Below are positions 1-7,537 of a stretch of 64,000 nt of DNA, piece after piece. Location of the stretch: the IMG/VR virus record IMGVR_UViG_3300042463_000545, positions 1-64,000 of that record; one strand, written 5' to 3'. The notes under the pieces were generated by a model. The model was not told the origin of the DNA and searched no databases. It saw only the letters and a program-made list of their open reading frames with translations. The translations under genes and the position numbers were made by a program. This DNA is from a virus. Positions within the stretch are counted from its first letter, which is position 1. Every line of letters begins with the position of its first letter.

Positions 1-126
1 TGCTTGATGAATGCTCTCCAGGGTGAGGTCAATTAGTTGACCATGTGAAACAGGCTTATATGTTCTTGTTTCTTTAGGAAGTTCCGTACCTGTGAGAAAA
101 TATTTAGTTGTTGAATAAGTTGACAT
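1..126 (-). CDS. Partial hypothetical protein (N-terminus only)
   Basis: An open frame begins at an ATG at 124-126 and runs off the left edge after 42 codons. It starts 2 bases after the stop of the preceding minus-strand gene, so it is the next gene of the replication operon. The visible residues (MSTYSTTKYF, then SHGQLIDLTLE) show no domain I can name with confidence. The style recalls the N-terminus of DUF932-type phage proteins, but that is a guess. The upstream leader (CTGTAATTAATT before the ATG) is A/T-rich, like others here. Confidence 0.7.
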   Translation of the reverse strand, partial: MSTYSTTKYFLTGTELPKETRTYKPVSHGQLIDLTLESIHQA

Positions 127-128
127 AA

Positions 129-320
129 TTAATTACAGTTTTCTTTGATTAGTTCTTCTACATCTGCCATGCATAGGCTTATTTCATGATACATTGATCC
201 TCCTTCTTCAATCTCATTGATTGCTAGGTCTAGCAGATCTTGTATCTCTTCTTTTAATGATGGGCAATTTTTGGCACGCTCTGCGCACCATGCCACTAAC
301 TCTTTTACTTCTCCGCTCAT
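129..320 (-). CDS. Small acidic hypothetical protein (63 aa)
   Basis: Short, probably all-helical protein rich in Glu, with four cysteines (C12, C18, C50, C62). No family is recognised. Its ATG overlaps the stop of the primase gene in an ATGA arrangement and its stop lies 2 bases before the next gene. This tight packing supports it being a real operon member coupled in translation to the primase gene. Function unknown; an accessory replication role is only suggested by position. Confidence 0.65.
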   Translation of the reverse strand: MSGEVKELVAWCAERAKNCPSLKEEIQDLLDLAINEIEEGGSMYHEISLCMADVEELIKENCN

Positions 321-1330
321 GGTATTATAAATTTTTGTTTTAAATAATGTTCAATAATTTGCATTCCATACTTCTTTGCCAGATCTGCCCAATCTTTGAT
401 TCCTTCTTGTAGATAGTACCTTGGTACATTACAATAGTCAAAGTTGAACATCTCTGTTACCATTTTAGAATTCTTTACACCAGGAACATCACTGTCAAAA
501 GAAAGGATTTGGCTGCTTGAGTTGTGTTTCAAGAAGTCAATATTTTCTTCAGAGAAGCAAGCCACTCCTTCGTTTTGAACAGCGCATGAATGAGGATAGA
601 TCTTCTTCATCACCATATAGTCTTTCTTACTTTTGTTTATGAAAGCCATCTTGGTTTTGTCAAGATTATCCTTACCATCCATAGCAGTGATTGGTGTATT
701 GTTGGGAAACCATTTAGAATCTTTGCTGAAAGGTCTATAAATCTTCCAATGACCATCATAGAAGTAACCAAACCTAAGTTCAGTTTCTTTAAGATGGATG
801 ATGCTTCTATTCAAATAAAGTTTCTTGATAGAATAGATGTTATTATCCTTTAGATCTTGTATGTCTTGATGATATTGATTCCAGTATTCTAGCTCTTCGT
901 TAGTGAATTTTCTAGTGATCACTTGAATGTGTGAATACTTCTTTTCTAACTTCTCAGGCTGTTTATACTTAGAAACAATCTCTGTATGACTAGGTAGATC
1001 ATCTCTTTTCTTTATTCTGATTCCTAGATTAAAATCTTTATCTATCATTTCTAAACATTCAATATGACTAACATTAAACAACTGCATTATGAAATTAAAG
1101 CAATTGCCTCTGTAGTGTGGATCTGAAAAGTCAAGATAGAATAATCTACCATCTTTAGAATAGATTGTGAAAGAGGGCCTAGATTCATTTCTGAATGGAG
1201 AATAAGTTGTTCTATTAACTTCCCACTTCTTATTAGGCATGTACCATCTGAATATATCATACTCAGATATTTTAGAAAGTACAGTTTCAAAATTTAGTTG
1301 TTCGAATACTTTTTTCTCCCCAGTAATCAT
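317..1330 (-). CDS. DnaG-type DNA primase
   Basis: The product would synthesise RNA primers at the phage replication fork. Residues 43-54 (YSPFRNESRPSF) and the following FYLDFSDP...GNCFNFIM stretch match the shape of the bacterial primase N-terminal zinc-binding (CHC2) domain, but most of the zinc ligands are missing, as in many phage primases. A Toprim-like catalytic region lies at about residues 235-320: E254 (NEG) and the acidic pair D279/D281 (FDSD) are the expected metal-binding residues. There is no helicase domain; a separate DnaB-type helicase is encoded at 5086-6168. The gene overlaps both neighbours by 4 bases. The family is clear by motif order, though the sequence is divergent. 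Confidence 0.85.
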   Translation of the reverse strand: MITGEKKVFEQLNFETVLSKISEYDIFRWYMPNKKWEVNRTTYSPFRNESRPSFTIYSKDGRLFYLDFSDPHYRGNCFNFIMQLFNVSHIECLEMIDKDFNLGIRIKKRDDLPSHTEIVSKYKQPEKLEKKYSHIQVITRKFTNEELEYWNQYHQDIQDLKDNNIYSIKKLYLNRSIIHLKETELRFGYFYDGHWKIYRPFSKDSKWFPNNTPITAMDGKDNLDKTKMAFINKSKKDYMVMKKIYPHSCAVQNEGVACFSEENIDFLKHNSSSQILSFDSDVPGVKNSKMVTEMFNFDYCNVPRYYLQEGIKDWADLAKKYGMQIIEHYLKQKFIIP

Positions 1331-1719
1331 TGATAATTCACATATTGTTTCACCTCGTTTATTCTAGATCCCATAGCACCATTGATCTTACTCTTCAGTT
1401 CAAATCGTCTGTCATTAAGGAAATAGACACTTCTGGCTTTTGCAATAAATTCTTCATCAAATTGTTTGTTAGCTTCCATTTTTCTCAGGACATCTTCTAC
1501 ATCCCATAGATTTTTGTTCACCATTAGGAGAAGATCGTACAGCTCTTCTACTTCTTTGTTTTCTAAAAAAGGTGTGGCTACATCCATTAACTCTTGTAGC
1601 TCATCCTTTACCATTGCTAGCTTCTCTGTGTCACTAATCATGACACGTTTAATATTGAGGATGCTCACTTTATCAAGTAGTTCCCCAATGCTTCCAGGTA
1701 TCCAAATTACTTTTGCCAT
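1327..1719 (-). CDS. DUF6165-like protein
   Basis: 130-residue mainly helical protein. The pattern SIGELLDKVSILNIK near the start, an LWDVED motif mid-way, and ...NDRRFELKSKIN...GSRINEVK at the end match what I recall of the uncharacterised family DUF6165 (proteins of about 130 residues in bacteria and phages, several near sugar or LPS genes). I do not know its biochemical role. It is the first gene after an intrinsic terminator and its stop overlaps the primase start, so it opens the primase sub-operon. The start at 1719 follows an A-rich leader that overlaps the terminator T-run. Confidence 0.7.
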   Translation of the reverse strand: MAKVIWIPGSIGELLDKVSILNIKRVMISDTEKLAMVKDELQELMDVATPFLENKEVEELYDLLLMVNKNLWDVEDVLRKMEANKQFDEEFIAKARSVYFLNDRRFELKSKINGAMGSRINEVKQYVNYQ

Positions 1720-1730
1720 AGTGTGTAAAT

Positions 1731-1758
1731 AAAAAAGGCTCCCATTGCTGAGAGCCTT
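1731..1758 (-). terminator. Intrinsic terminator after the SSB-like gene
   Basis: On the minus strand AAGGCTC (1752-1758) pairs with GAGCCTT (1735-1741) around a loop of about 10 bases, and the 3' arm is followed by an uninterrupted T-run (1731-1736, A on the plus strand). It lies 20 bases past the stop of the SSB-like gene and just before the next gene start. It probably separates two transcription units or attenuates read-through into the primase genes. Confidence 0.85.
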
Positions 1759-1777
1759 GAATTTAAAAGATTATTTA

Positions 1778-2671
1778 TCAATAATCAGCATCATCGTCAG
1801 CAATTACTTTATCTGATGCTGCAATGTTCATTTCTGGATCATAATCGTGCAAGTCTTTAAATGTATAGTAGTCTTTACATCCATACTCACCAGCAATCTT
1901 AACAACAAATCTTTCGTGTGGACGAAGATCTTTTGACTTCTTAGTAAGTAGTGCACTGACACGAGATGAATCATTATAATCATTCTCTTTTAGTCTGAAC
2001 TGCTTCAAAGAATATGCTGGAAGAAATGCTTTGTTGTACACGCTTTGATACTCTTTCAACTCACCATCTTTCTCTCTGGTAGTGATTGTAGCCATTGCTA
2101 CAAAGTTTCCACAATACTCACCATTGATCTGAGAAGTAATCTCTCTTACATTTCCCCTAATTAGTTTCTTCCAATCTAAAGAAAGCGTAGTATCATTTCT
2201 GCTATAGTCTAGTTCACACAACCAGTTGCGTAGAAACTCATAGAATTCCTCTTCACCAACATAAGCCACTCTGAAATCTTTTGGATTATCAGGAGTTCCT
2301 TTGAACCACTGAGCTAGACCATCTTCATCAGCTGCCCAAGCACAAAGTCCTAGTTGATTAATATATTGCTTTTTGGTCCCATCTTTGTTCTCACGCTCTT
2401 TATCTTCTAGAAAGTAGTTGATGTTGAAATTTTGACCAGACTTAACGTCTTTCAACCAGACGCTAATTCTAATGGTAGTGTTACCATCTCTACTCTCACC
2501 AAGATATTCAGTTGCTTTGCTATCTTCTTTCAATTCGATTCCAAGAATGTCTTTGTACTGCTCAATCGTTGGATTGATTGCGATGACACTAGCTTCGAAT
2601 AAGCCAACTTTCTTTGGAAACTCGCTTCCACCTTCTTTTCTTTCTCTTTTTGATCCGCCAATTCCTGACAT
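1778..2671 (-). CDS. Putative single-stranded DNA-binding protein
   Basis: 297-residue protein. The N-terminus is Gly/Lys-rich and flexible (residues 1-18) and the last residues are an acidic tail (IADDDADY). That acidic tail is the usual partner-docking tail of phage and bacterial SSB proteins. The middle is a beta-rich region with many aromatic and charged residues (for example TTIRISVWLKD, GQNFNINYFLED, NFVAMATITTREK) compatible with an OB fold. It sits between the Sak4-like ATPase and the primase, where an SSB would be expected. No invariant motif proves the assignment; a general replication or recombination cofactor is the alternative. Confidence 0.5.
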   Translation of the reverse strand: MSGIGGSKRERKEGGSEFPKKVGLFEASVIAINPTIEQYKDILGIELKEDSKATEYLGESRDGNTTIRISVWLKDVKSGQNFNINYFLEDKERENKDGTKKQYINQLGLCAWAADEDGLAQWFKGTPDNPKDFRVAYVGEEEFYEFLRNWLCELDYSRNDTTLSLDWKKLIRGNVREITSQINGEYCGNFVAMATITTREKDGELKEYQSVYNKAFLPAYSLKQFRLKENDYNDSSRVSALLTKKSKDLRPHERFVVKIAGEYGCKDYYTFKDLHDYDPEMNIAASDKVIADDDADY

Positions 2672-2692
2672 AGCTTTAATTGTTTAATTGTT

Positions 2693-3364
2693 TTATTTAT
2701 AATACTCATTTACACTATCCACAACAACTTGAAGGTTGTTTGGAATTTTCAATTCAGAAAACATACCATCTGGTGATTTAGCTGGCATCTTTCTAAACCT
2801 GTTAGTTATAAAGTTGTACGTAGCTGTACCATCCTTCTGCTCTTCTACAAGAGTGTAAAGACACACAGTCATCAAACCTTCTAACAACACTTGGTTGTCA
2901 ATCAACTTACCTGCTGTTTTAATCTTGTAACCAATGATTTCACCAGAATCCTCAATCACTTCTGGGTGAGTGAAATAGAACACAACAATGTCATCTCTGA
3001 GCATTCTTGCTGTTCTAAACAAATCCACCATGTCCTTAGCCATAATAGAGAACTTTTGATAGCCTGTTTCTGTAGCTTTAGAAACCATAGTGAAACCCAT
3101 GATGTAGTTTGAATCTTCAATCACGATGTTCTTGATGTGTGGTGCTTTTTCAGAAATGGTTTTTAGAAGCCTAGAAATTTCGTTGGCATCATCCACTTCT
3201 TTGTAATTCTTTTTTTCTGCGCTGTACATCTTCTCAGAACCTTTGAAGGGAAGTTCCTTCTTGGCTACGTTGATGATGTAAGTCTCATCTGGATTTAGGT
3301 GTTTGATTGATGTTGATTTTCCTGTGGATGTTTCTCCAACAATCCCAATCAGTTTACTTGCCAT
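2693..3364 (-). CDS. Sak4-like P-loop ATPase (AAA_24 type)
   Basis: 223 residues. Walker A is GETSTGKST at 10-18 and the Walker B-like acidic pair is at residues 83-84 (VIED). The short RecA-core layout, with no obvious C-terminal domain, resembles phage Sak4 single-strand-annealing ATPases and the AAA_24 family. These work with an SSB to promote recombination of replicating phage DNA, and the next gene downstream encodes the SSB candidate. The A-rich leader (AAAACTAAAAGCAA before the ATG) fits the start chosen. The alternative is a general AAA ATPase linked to replication. Confidence 0.75.
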   Translation of the reverse strand: MASKLIGIVGETSTGKSTSIKHLNPDETYIINVAKKELPFKGSEKMYSAEKKNYKEVDDANEISRLLKTISEKAPHIKNIVIEDSNYIMGFTMVSKATETGYQKFSIMAKDMVDLFRTARMLRDDIVVFYFTHPEVIEDSGEIIGYKIKTAGKLIDNQVLLEGLMTVCLYTLVEEQKDGTATYNFITNRFRKMPAKSPDGMFSELKIPNNLQVVVDSVNEYYK

Positions 3365-3418
3365 TTGCTTTTAGTTTTAGTTTTTAATTTTCTTGATTAG
3401 TAAATTTAACTTTTTTAG

Positions 3419-4513
3419 TTATAAATTCCTAGAGTCAATGAACTTAATTTTACTTCTGTCAAAGAATTCCAAAGACTTCTGCAACCACTTCAACTCCACC
3501 TGTTCATTGCTTGATATGATGTATATCTGAGCTTTTTTATCAGGGTTGTTATATTCCATAGCTGTACATCTCTGTATCTTCTGAGCAAGGTTTTCACTGT
3601 TGCTATCAAAGTAATTAATCACTACACGATTCAAGGGTTTATATGTCACACCTGTGTTACCAATCTTTACAACAGCCATGTGATTACCTTTTCCCTCAGC
3701 GAAATCGTTGAACATTTTCTTTTCGCTGGACTTGCTATGATAGGAAGGAATTCCTAAATCATCAGCCACCTTTGTTACACCACAGAATATGAGCATTCTC
3801 TCATCCTGGTGCTTGCTAATTAACTTCTTGGTAAGATTTTTCTTTGCTAAAGAAGATTGTATGAGTCTCATCCTTGCTAGTCTAAGAAACATAGTATCTC
3901 TGTATTCTGACTGCATCTTGTTAATCACCCATCCATAACTATCGTACTGCTGCTTCTCTGTTTTGGATTTGGTTCCAAACATTTGCTTAGTGATGTTATC
4001 TAATGGTGTAGTAACAACAGTGATTTGATAGTCTACAATAATACCCTCTTCTATTGCTCTTTCAAGAGGATATTCAGCAACAATGTTCAGTGCTAAATAG
4101 TCTGACAATGCATTCTTTGTATCTCTAGAAAGAGTTCCTGTTAACCCTAATACTTTCTTATTGTCTGTAAGAAGTTCTTGGCACACATCAATCTGAGCCT
4201 CGCTCAGTAGATGTATCTCATCAATGATTATTAGATCAAACAATTTGTTCGCATACTTCTTCAATGAAAGATGTGTAGTGAACGTGATGTTTGGATTTTC
4301 ATAATTCAACACTTCAAAGTCATCCAACCAAGATTGTTTAATCTTGTTGTCTGGATAAGCAATAAGCACAGTGGCATTATCAGGAAACTCTTTCAAGATA
4401 TTGATACTGGTTCTAATCTTACCAAATCGTGGACACAAATAAAGAATACCATATTCTCCTTTGTCCTTCCAAGCTTTTGCAAATTCAGCTTGTCTTTGGT
4501 CTCTTAGAGTCAT
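3419..4513 (-). CDS. SF2 DNA helicase (DEIH-box)
   Basis: 364 residues with the two RecA-like domains of superfamily 2. Motif I is degenerate (PRFGKIRTS, 28-36: the usual Thr/Ser after Gly-Lys is Ile). Motif II is DEIH (98-101), motif III GLTGT (123-127), and motif VI appears as QKIQR (311-315). It would unwind or remodel DNA or branched intermediates during replication and recombination. Its start overlaps the stop of the gene before it (TAATG), so translation is probably coupled. The unusual motif I is worth noting because it contacts the ATP phosphates. Confidence 0.85.
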   Translation of the reverse strand: MTLRDQRQAEFAKAWKDKGEYGILYLCPRFGKIRTSINILKEFPDNATVLIAYPDNKIKQSWLDDFEVLNYENPNITFTTHLSLKKYANKLFDLIIIDEIHLLSEAQIDVCQELLTDNKKVLGLTGTLSRDTKNALSDYLALNIVAEYPLERAIEEGIIVDYQITVVTTPLDNITKQMFGTKSKTEKQQYDSYGWVINKMQSEYRDTMFLRLARMRLIQSSLAKKNLTKKLISKHQDERMLIFCGVTKVADDLGIPSYHSKSSEKKMFNDFAEGKGNHMAVVKIGNTGVTYKPLNRVVINYFDSNSENLAQKIQRCTAMEYNNPDKKAQIYIISSNEQVELKWLQKSLEFFDRSKIKFIDSRNL

Positions 4514-4842
4514 TAAACTTCAACAAGTTCTGTTCTGTAAATCTTGTATCCGTTTGACTTTAGAAGAGAGATGGCTTCTTCAATTCGTGAAGGTTGTGGA
4601 GTTGTTTTATTTTCCACTTGATTCACAGTAATTGAAACTTCAGCAGGCTTTACAGTTTCTTCTGTAAATCTTTTTCTCCATGTCTTTGGAGTGATTCTTT
4701 TACATCTTTCTGCAAGAAAATCAATGTGATGTCCTTGCTCAATCACATTCTTTGGTAAGCTTGACTTTCTTAATACATTTAAGTAAGTGTGAGATGTAAA
4801 TACCTCTGGTAATTTTTCTAGTGTACTCTCGTAAACATTCAT
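4513..4842 (-). CDS. Hypothetical protein, possible HTH
   Basis: 109 residues from the internal ATG at 4842 (MNVYESTLEK). An upstream in-frame ATG at 4896 exists but would overlap the 47-codon gene at 4859-5002, and the A-rich leader (ACAAACCAAAAAATT) lies directly before 4842, so I chose the shorter form. The basic, helical part with AERCKRITPKTWRKRF looks like a small DNA-binding helix-turn-helix. The C-terminal IEEAISLLKSNGYKIYR is a pattern I have seen at the ends of small Bacteroidota proteins. Function unknown; it is coupled to the SF2 helicase gene by a TAATG overlap. Confidence 0.6.
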   Translation of the reverse strand: MNVYESTLEKLPEVFTSHTYLNVLRKSSLPKNVIEQGHHIDFLAERCKRITPKTWRKRFTEETVKPAEVSITVNQVENKTTPQPSRIEEAISLLKSNGYKIYRTELVEV

Positions 4843-4858
4843 AATTTTTTGGTTTGTT

Positions 4859-5002
4859 TTAATTGTTATTGTATTTGTAATATAATGCACATTCAATAAT
4901 AGCTTCCACTATCTGTTCTTTATTCATTTTTGCAACTTCTTCAGGGTCATATTCATCACTCTGTAGTTCTTTCAGAATTTTTACTAACTGTTCTCTTTTC
5001 AT
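4859..5002 (-). CDS. Small hypothetical protein (47 aa)
   Basis: Reads MKREQLVKIL...EEVAKMNKEQIVE and ends YYKYNNN. Two short amphipathic helices are likely, with no recognised family. The start is supported by the run AATAATAATG, and the stop lies 16 bases before the start chosen for the next gene, which fits the tight operon. It overlaps the small zinc-ribbon frame at 4956-5114 by 47 bases, so one of the two may be spurious; this one has the more natural composition. Confidence 0.55.
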   Translation of the reverse strand: MKREQLVKILKELQSDEYDPEEVAKMNKEQIVEAIIECALYYKYNNN

Positions 5003-5114
5003 TATTATTCAGTTTTGTTTGCTTTTTACATTTCAAACACAAAATCACACCATTATTCAGAGTGTGACTCGTGATGTTTTTACATTTATCGCAATGTTGA
5101 GCTATGCTGATCAT
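4956..5114 (-). CDS. Small zinc-ribbon-like protein (52 aa)
   Basis: Two CxxC pairs (C8-DK-C11 and C26-LK-C29) separated by 14 residues give a minimal zinc ribbon. The tail is basic and Asn/Lys-rich. The start lies within the last 30 bases of the DnaB-type helicase gene in another frame, a layout seen for other tiny genes here. The C-terminal third overlaps the 47-codon gene at 4859-5002. Possibly a small nucleic-acid-binding accessory; real status uncertain. Confidence 0.42.
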   Translation of the reverse strand: MISIAQHCDKCKNITSHTLNNGVILCLKCKKQTKLNNNEKRTVSKNSERTTE

Positions 5115-6168
5115 TTAAGAAGAAGCTTTTGTTTACAACATTTTCATAATCTACATCTGTCATATCCTTCCTCTTGGGAAGTTCCTTGAACATACCTATC
5201 TGGCCCAAGAAGCCAAGACCAATTCTCACATCATCTTCACCATAGCTGTTCTTGATGAGTCTTAGTGATCTAAAATACTTACCACCATATTCATCAATCA
5301 GCTTGTCAAGATTGTAACCACTAGGATCAGACACTTTATATCTCATAGGATCAAATAGTGCTAGCACAACGTCAGCATCTTCTTGAGGAACTGATGACTC
5401 TTTGAAGTCTTCTAGCTGCGGTTCTACATCACCATTCTTGATTCTAATAGGATTAGATATGTCACGATTGAACTGCTGCACAGCCACAATGGTATAACCA
5501 TAGAAGTCTCTTGCATATCTGAGTTCATCACTCATCTTGTCAATAGTTTGTTTCTTTGTGGTGAGCTCTTTAGTAGTCTTGAGCAATCCTAAATGATCTA
5601 CAACAACAATAGTCACTTCGTTCTCATCATTAGGAATGTAAATCTTGTTGTATTCATCAAGCTGTTCAATAGTCCCATGTTTCAATGCATGACTTCTCAA
5701 GTCTTTAGCAATACCAACAGGATTCTCTGGACCATCAATGATTGTGATGACATCATCCATCTGTTCCATGTAGTCTTTATACAATAGAAATATGTCATGT
5801 TCATCTTTTGTCATCTTTTCAGTCCAGCCCAACAACTTACTCACAGGAATGATATAGCCATGATCTAAGAAGATCTTTCTACACACCCACTTGGCAAGTT
5901 TGTATGTTCTACTACGCTCCATTGAACGATATATGATACGAAGTTTGAATTTTGGGTCTTTCTGACTGATATACCAGTCATAAGGATTCAAAACAAACGC
6001 ATCATCAACAAAGCTAGTCTTACCTGAGCCTGTCAAACCACCTGTTACAAAGTACATTCTCTTACGAATGCCTATGTATCTATTAAGACGATGAAATCCC
6101 ATAGGAATACCATTGTTCCTACCATTTAGACCATTGTCTACTTCTTTCTTAAGTGCGTCAAAACTCAT
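5086..6168 (-). CDS. DnaB-type replicative helicase (SF4)
   Basis: 360 residues forming the RecA-like motor of DnaB-family helicases. Walker A is GLTGSGKTS (44-52), motif H1a is RSMER (81-85), Walker B ends in D191 (VVVDH), and the H3 sensor is VAVQQFNR (228-235). The DnaB N-terminal domain is absent, so this is a helicase-core-only phage form. It would form a ring on the lagging strand at the fork and work with the separate primase. Its start overlaps the stop of the putative loader gene by 4 bases, a frequent loader-helicase arrangement. Confidence 0.88.
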   Translation of the reverse strand: MSFDALKKEVDNGLNGRNNGIPMGFHRLNRYIGIRKRMYFVTGGLTGSGKTSFVDDAFVLNPYDWYISQKDPKFKLRIIYRSMERSRTYKLAKWVCRKIFLDHGYIIPVSKLLGWTEKMTKDEHDIFLLYKDYMEQMDDVITIIDGPENPVGIAKDLRSHALKHGTIEQLDEYNKIYIPNDENEVTIVVVDHLGLLKTTKELTTKKQTIDKMSDELRYARDFYGYTIVAVQQFNRDISNPIRIKNGDVEPQLEDFKESSVPQEDADVVLALFDPMRYKVSDPSGYNLDKLIDEYGGKYFRSLRLIKNSYGEDDVRIGLGFLGQIGMFKELPKRKDMTDVDYENVVNKSFFLNDQHSSTLR

Positions 6169-6788
6169 ATATCCACTGATCTTTTTGTTTGTGCGTTAGG
6201 TATTTCCACTCCTGTTTTAATCATCTCTATAAACGGCTCAAAACTTCTCTGTACAAGATAGGTGAGACTATTCTGTAAGAAGCTAAGCTTATTATCACCA
6301 CTTCGTAAAGAAGCTTCCTTCTTTAGATATACATCTAGATTAGTAGCATCAACGATGTCTTGTGCAACATACTCCCCTTCAGCAAGAATCTTATTGAATT
6401 TGATTCTACAATCTTCTCTAGCTCTCTTCAACGCTCTTGATCCAGGAAACTTCTTTCCTTTGTGCTCAAAGTTATCTGTAGATGGAAATGCATTCCACCA
6501 GCTTTCAAAGTCTGATGATTTTTGCTTCAGTTTTTTCATAGGCTGTTTAACTTCTGAATCAGCAAATGTTAACAACTCTCTTCCTAGCTGAGTAACTTCT
6601 TGTGTTACATCAGAGACAAGACCTTTCCTGATCAAAGACTGATAGAGGCCAGCTATTTTCATACTTCCATCTGTTAATGGTTGCATGTCAACATTGGCCT
6701 CTACAAGCTTCAATAAGAAAATGTGATCTAGACTATAGGATTGTTTGAGAAGTTGTTCAAAATGGGAGGGTGTCACATTGAACTTCAT
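6165..6788 (-). CDS. Putative helicase loader / replication wHTH protein
   Basis: 207 residues. Residues 19-75 look like a winged helix (SLDHIFLLKLVEA...LYQSLIRKGLV...TQLGRELL). Residues 91-190 begin FESWWNAFPS and continue with charged helices, a layout shared with phage replication initiators and helicase-loading proteins, where an FxxFWxxYP-type start is common. It directly precedes the DnaB-type helicase with an ATGA overlap. I infer a role in delivering the helicase to single-stranded DNA; the sequence alone does not prove it. Confidence 0.5.
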   Translation of the reverse strand: MKFNVTPSHFEQLLKQSYSLDHIFLLKLVEANVDMQPLTDGSMKIAGLYQSLIRKGLVSDVTQEVTQLGRELLTFADSEVKQPMKKLKQKSSDFESWWNAFPSTDNFEHKGKKFPGSRALKRAREDCRIKFNKILAEGEYVAQDIVDATNLDVYLKKEASLRSGDNKLSFLQNSLTYLVQRSFEPFIEMIKTGVEIPNAQTKRSVDI

Positions 6789-6933
6789 TGTTCTTCTCTG
6801 TGGTTACGATGATTTTTGCAGGTTTTATTTTCTCATACTCGTGGTTTGCTTGTTCCACTTCTTCTCTCAGCTGCAATCGTATGATAGCAGCTTCTCTAAC
6901 GTGTTCGTGTTCGTAATCTTCGTTCGTGTTCAT
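6757..6933 (-). CDS. Small hypothetical protein (58 aa)
   Basis: Highly charged (MNTNEDYEHEHVREAA...QLREEVEQANHEYEKI), probably a helix or coiled coil followed by a short beta-like tail. Its ATG overlaps the stop of the 30-residue membrane protein upstream (ATGA), and its end overlaps the next gene by 32 bases. Function unknown. Confidence 0.55.
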   Translation of the reverse strand: MNTNEDYEHEHVREAAIIRLQLREEVEQANHEYEKIKPAKIIVTTEKNNEVQCDTLPF

Positions 6934-7022
6934 CGTTTTCTATCATGTTTAATTATAAATTCTACTAATGCAATTAATGATGCAGTGCTAAACAAAAAAT
7001 AGATCAGAAGAAAACTGGCCAT
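6930..7022 (-). CDS. Tiny membrane protein (30 aa)
   Basis: One hydrophobic segment of about 22 residues (from FLLIYFLFS to VEFII) followed by a basic end (KHDRKR), so probably a single-pass protein with its C-terminus inside. It begins 4 bases after the stop of the gene before it and its stop overlaps the next ATG as ATGA, which supports translation despite the size. No function can be assigned. Confidence 0.55.
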   Translation of the reverse strand: MASFLLIYFLFSTASLIALVEFIIKHDRKR

Positions 7023-7025
7023 GAC

Positions 7026-7535
7026 TCAAAGTGTTAGAAGTCCAAAGTTTTTATCAAAAAACTCGTATGTTTCGCGAGCCTTTGCACCGTTGAATCTAAA
7101 AACTTTTTTTAATATTCCAAGGGCATAACTTTTGAATATTTCCTTTTGCTTCTTAGTCAGTTTCCATTCTTTCTTCCATTCTGTTTCTGTAACAGTGTTA
7201 GCCATCGTCTTACCAATAATATTGAATTGATATTCCAGAAGATGTTCTGAAACATTTGCTCTACTTATTGGAGGATGTGGGACATGTGTGAACTTTAGAA
7301 GCCTCACTTGGTTCTTAAACTCATCAACATCCCAAACGTCAATCATTGCATTGTCCTTGAGCGGCATCAACTTAATCACATCTGGCTTAGAGTATATCAC
7401 TACATGCACTACACCATACAGATCGAAGTATCTGCTTCCTCTTGTTATTGGAATTTTCATTGATCTTAAATGTACAGGAATAAAGTTAACAGGAGGTAGT
7501 GTTTCTATTTGTGTGTAAGATTTTTCTTCTTCCAT
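7026..7535 (-). CDS. Hypothetical protein in replication operon (169 aa)
   Basis: No recognised motif. The N-terminal half is beta-rich (YFDLYGVVHVVIYSKPDVIKL), the C-terminal half basic and helical (EWKKEWKLTKKQKEIFKSYALGILKKVF). It lies between the DNA polymerase gene, whose stop is 3 bases upstream of the ATG, and a 30-residue membrane protein. The basic C-terminal half could bind nucleic acid or the polymerase, which is inference only. Confidence 0.7.
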   Translation of the reverse strand: MEEEKSYTQIETLPPVNFIPVHLRSMKIPITRGSRYFDLYGVVHVVIYSKPDVIKLMPLKDNAMIDVWDVDEFKNQVRLLKFTHVPHPPISRANVSEHLLEYQFNIIGKTMANTVTETEWKKEWKLTKKQKEIFKSYALGILKKVFRFNGAKARETYEFFDKNFGLLTL

Positions 7536-7537
7536 AA

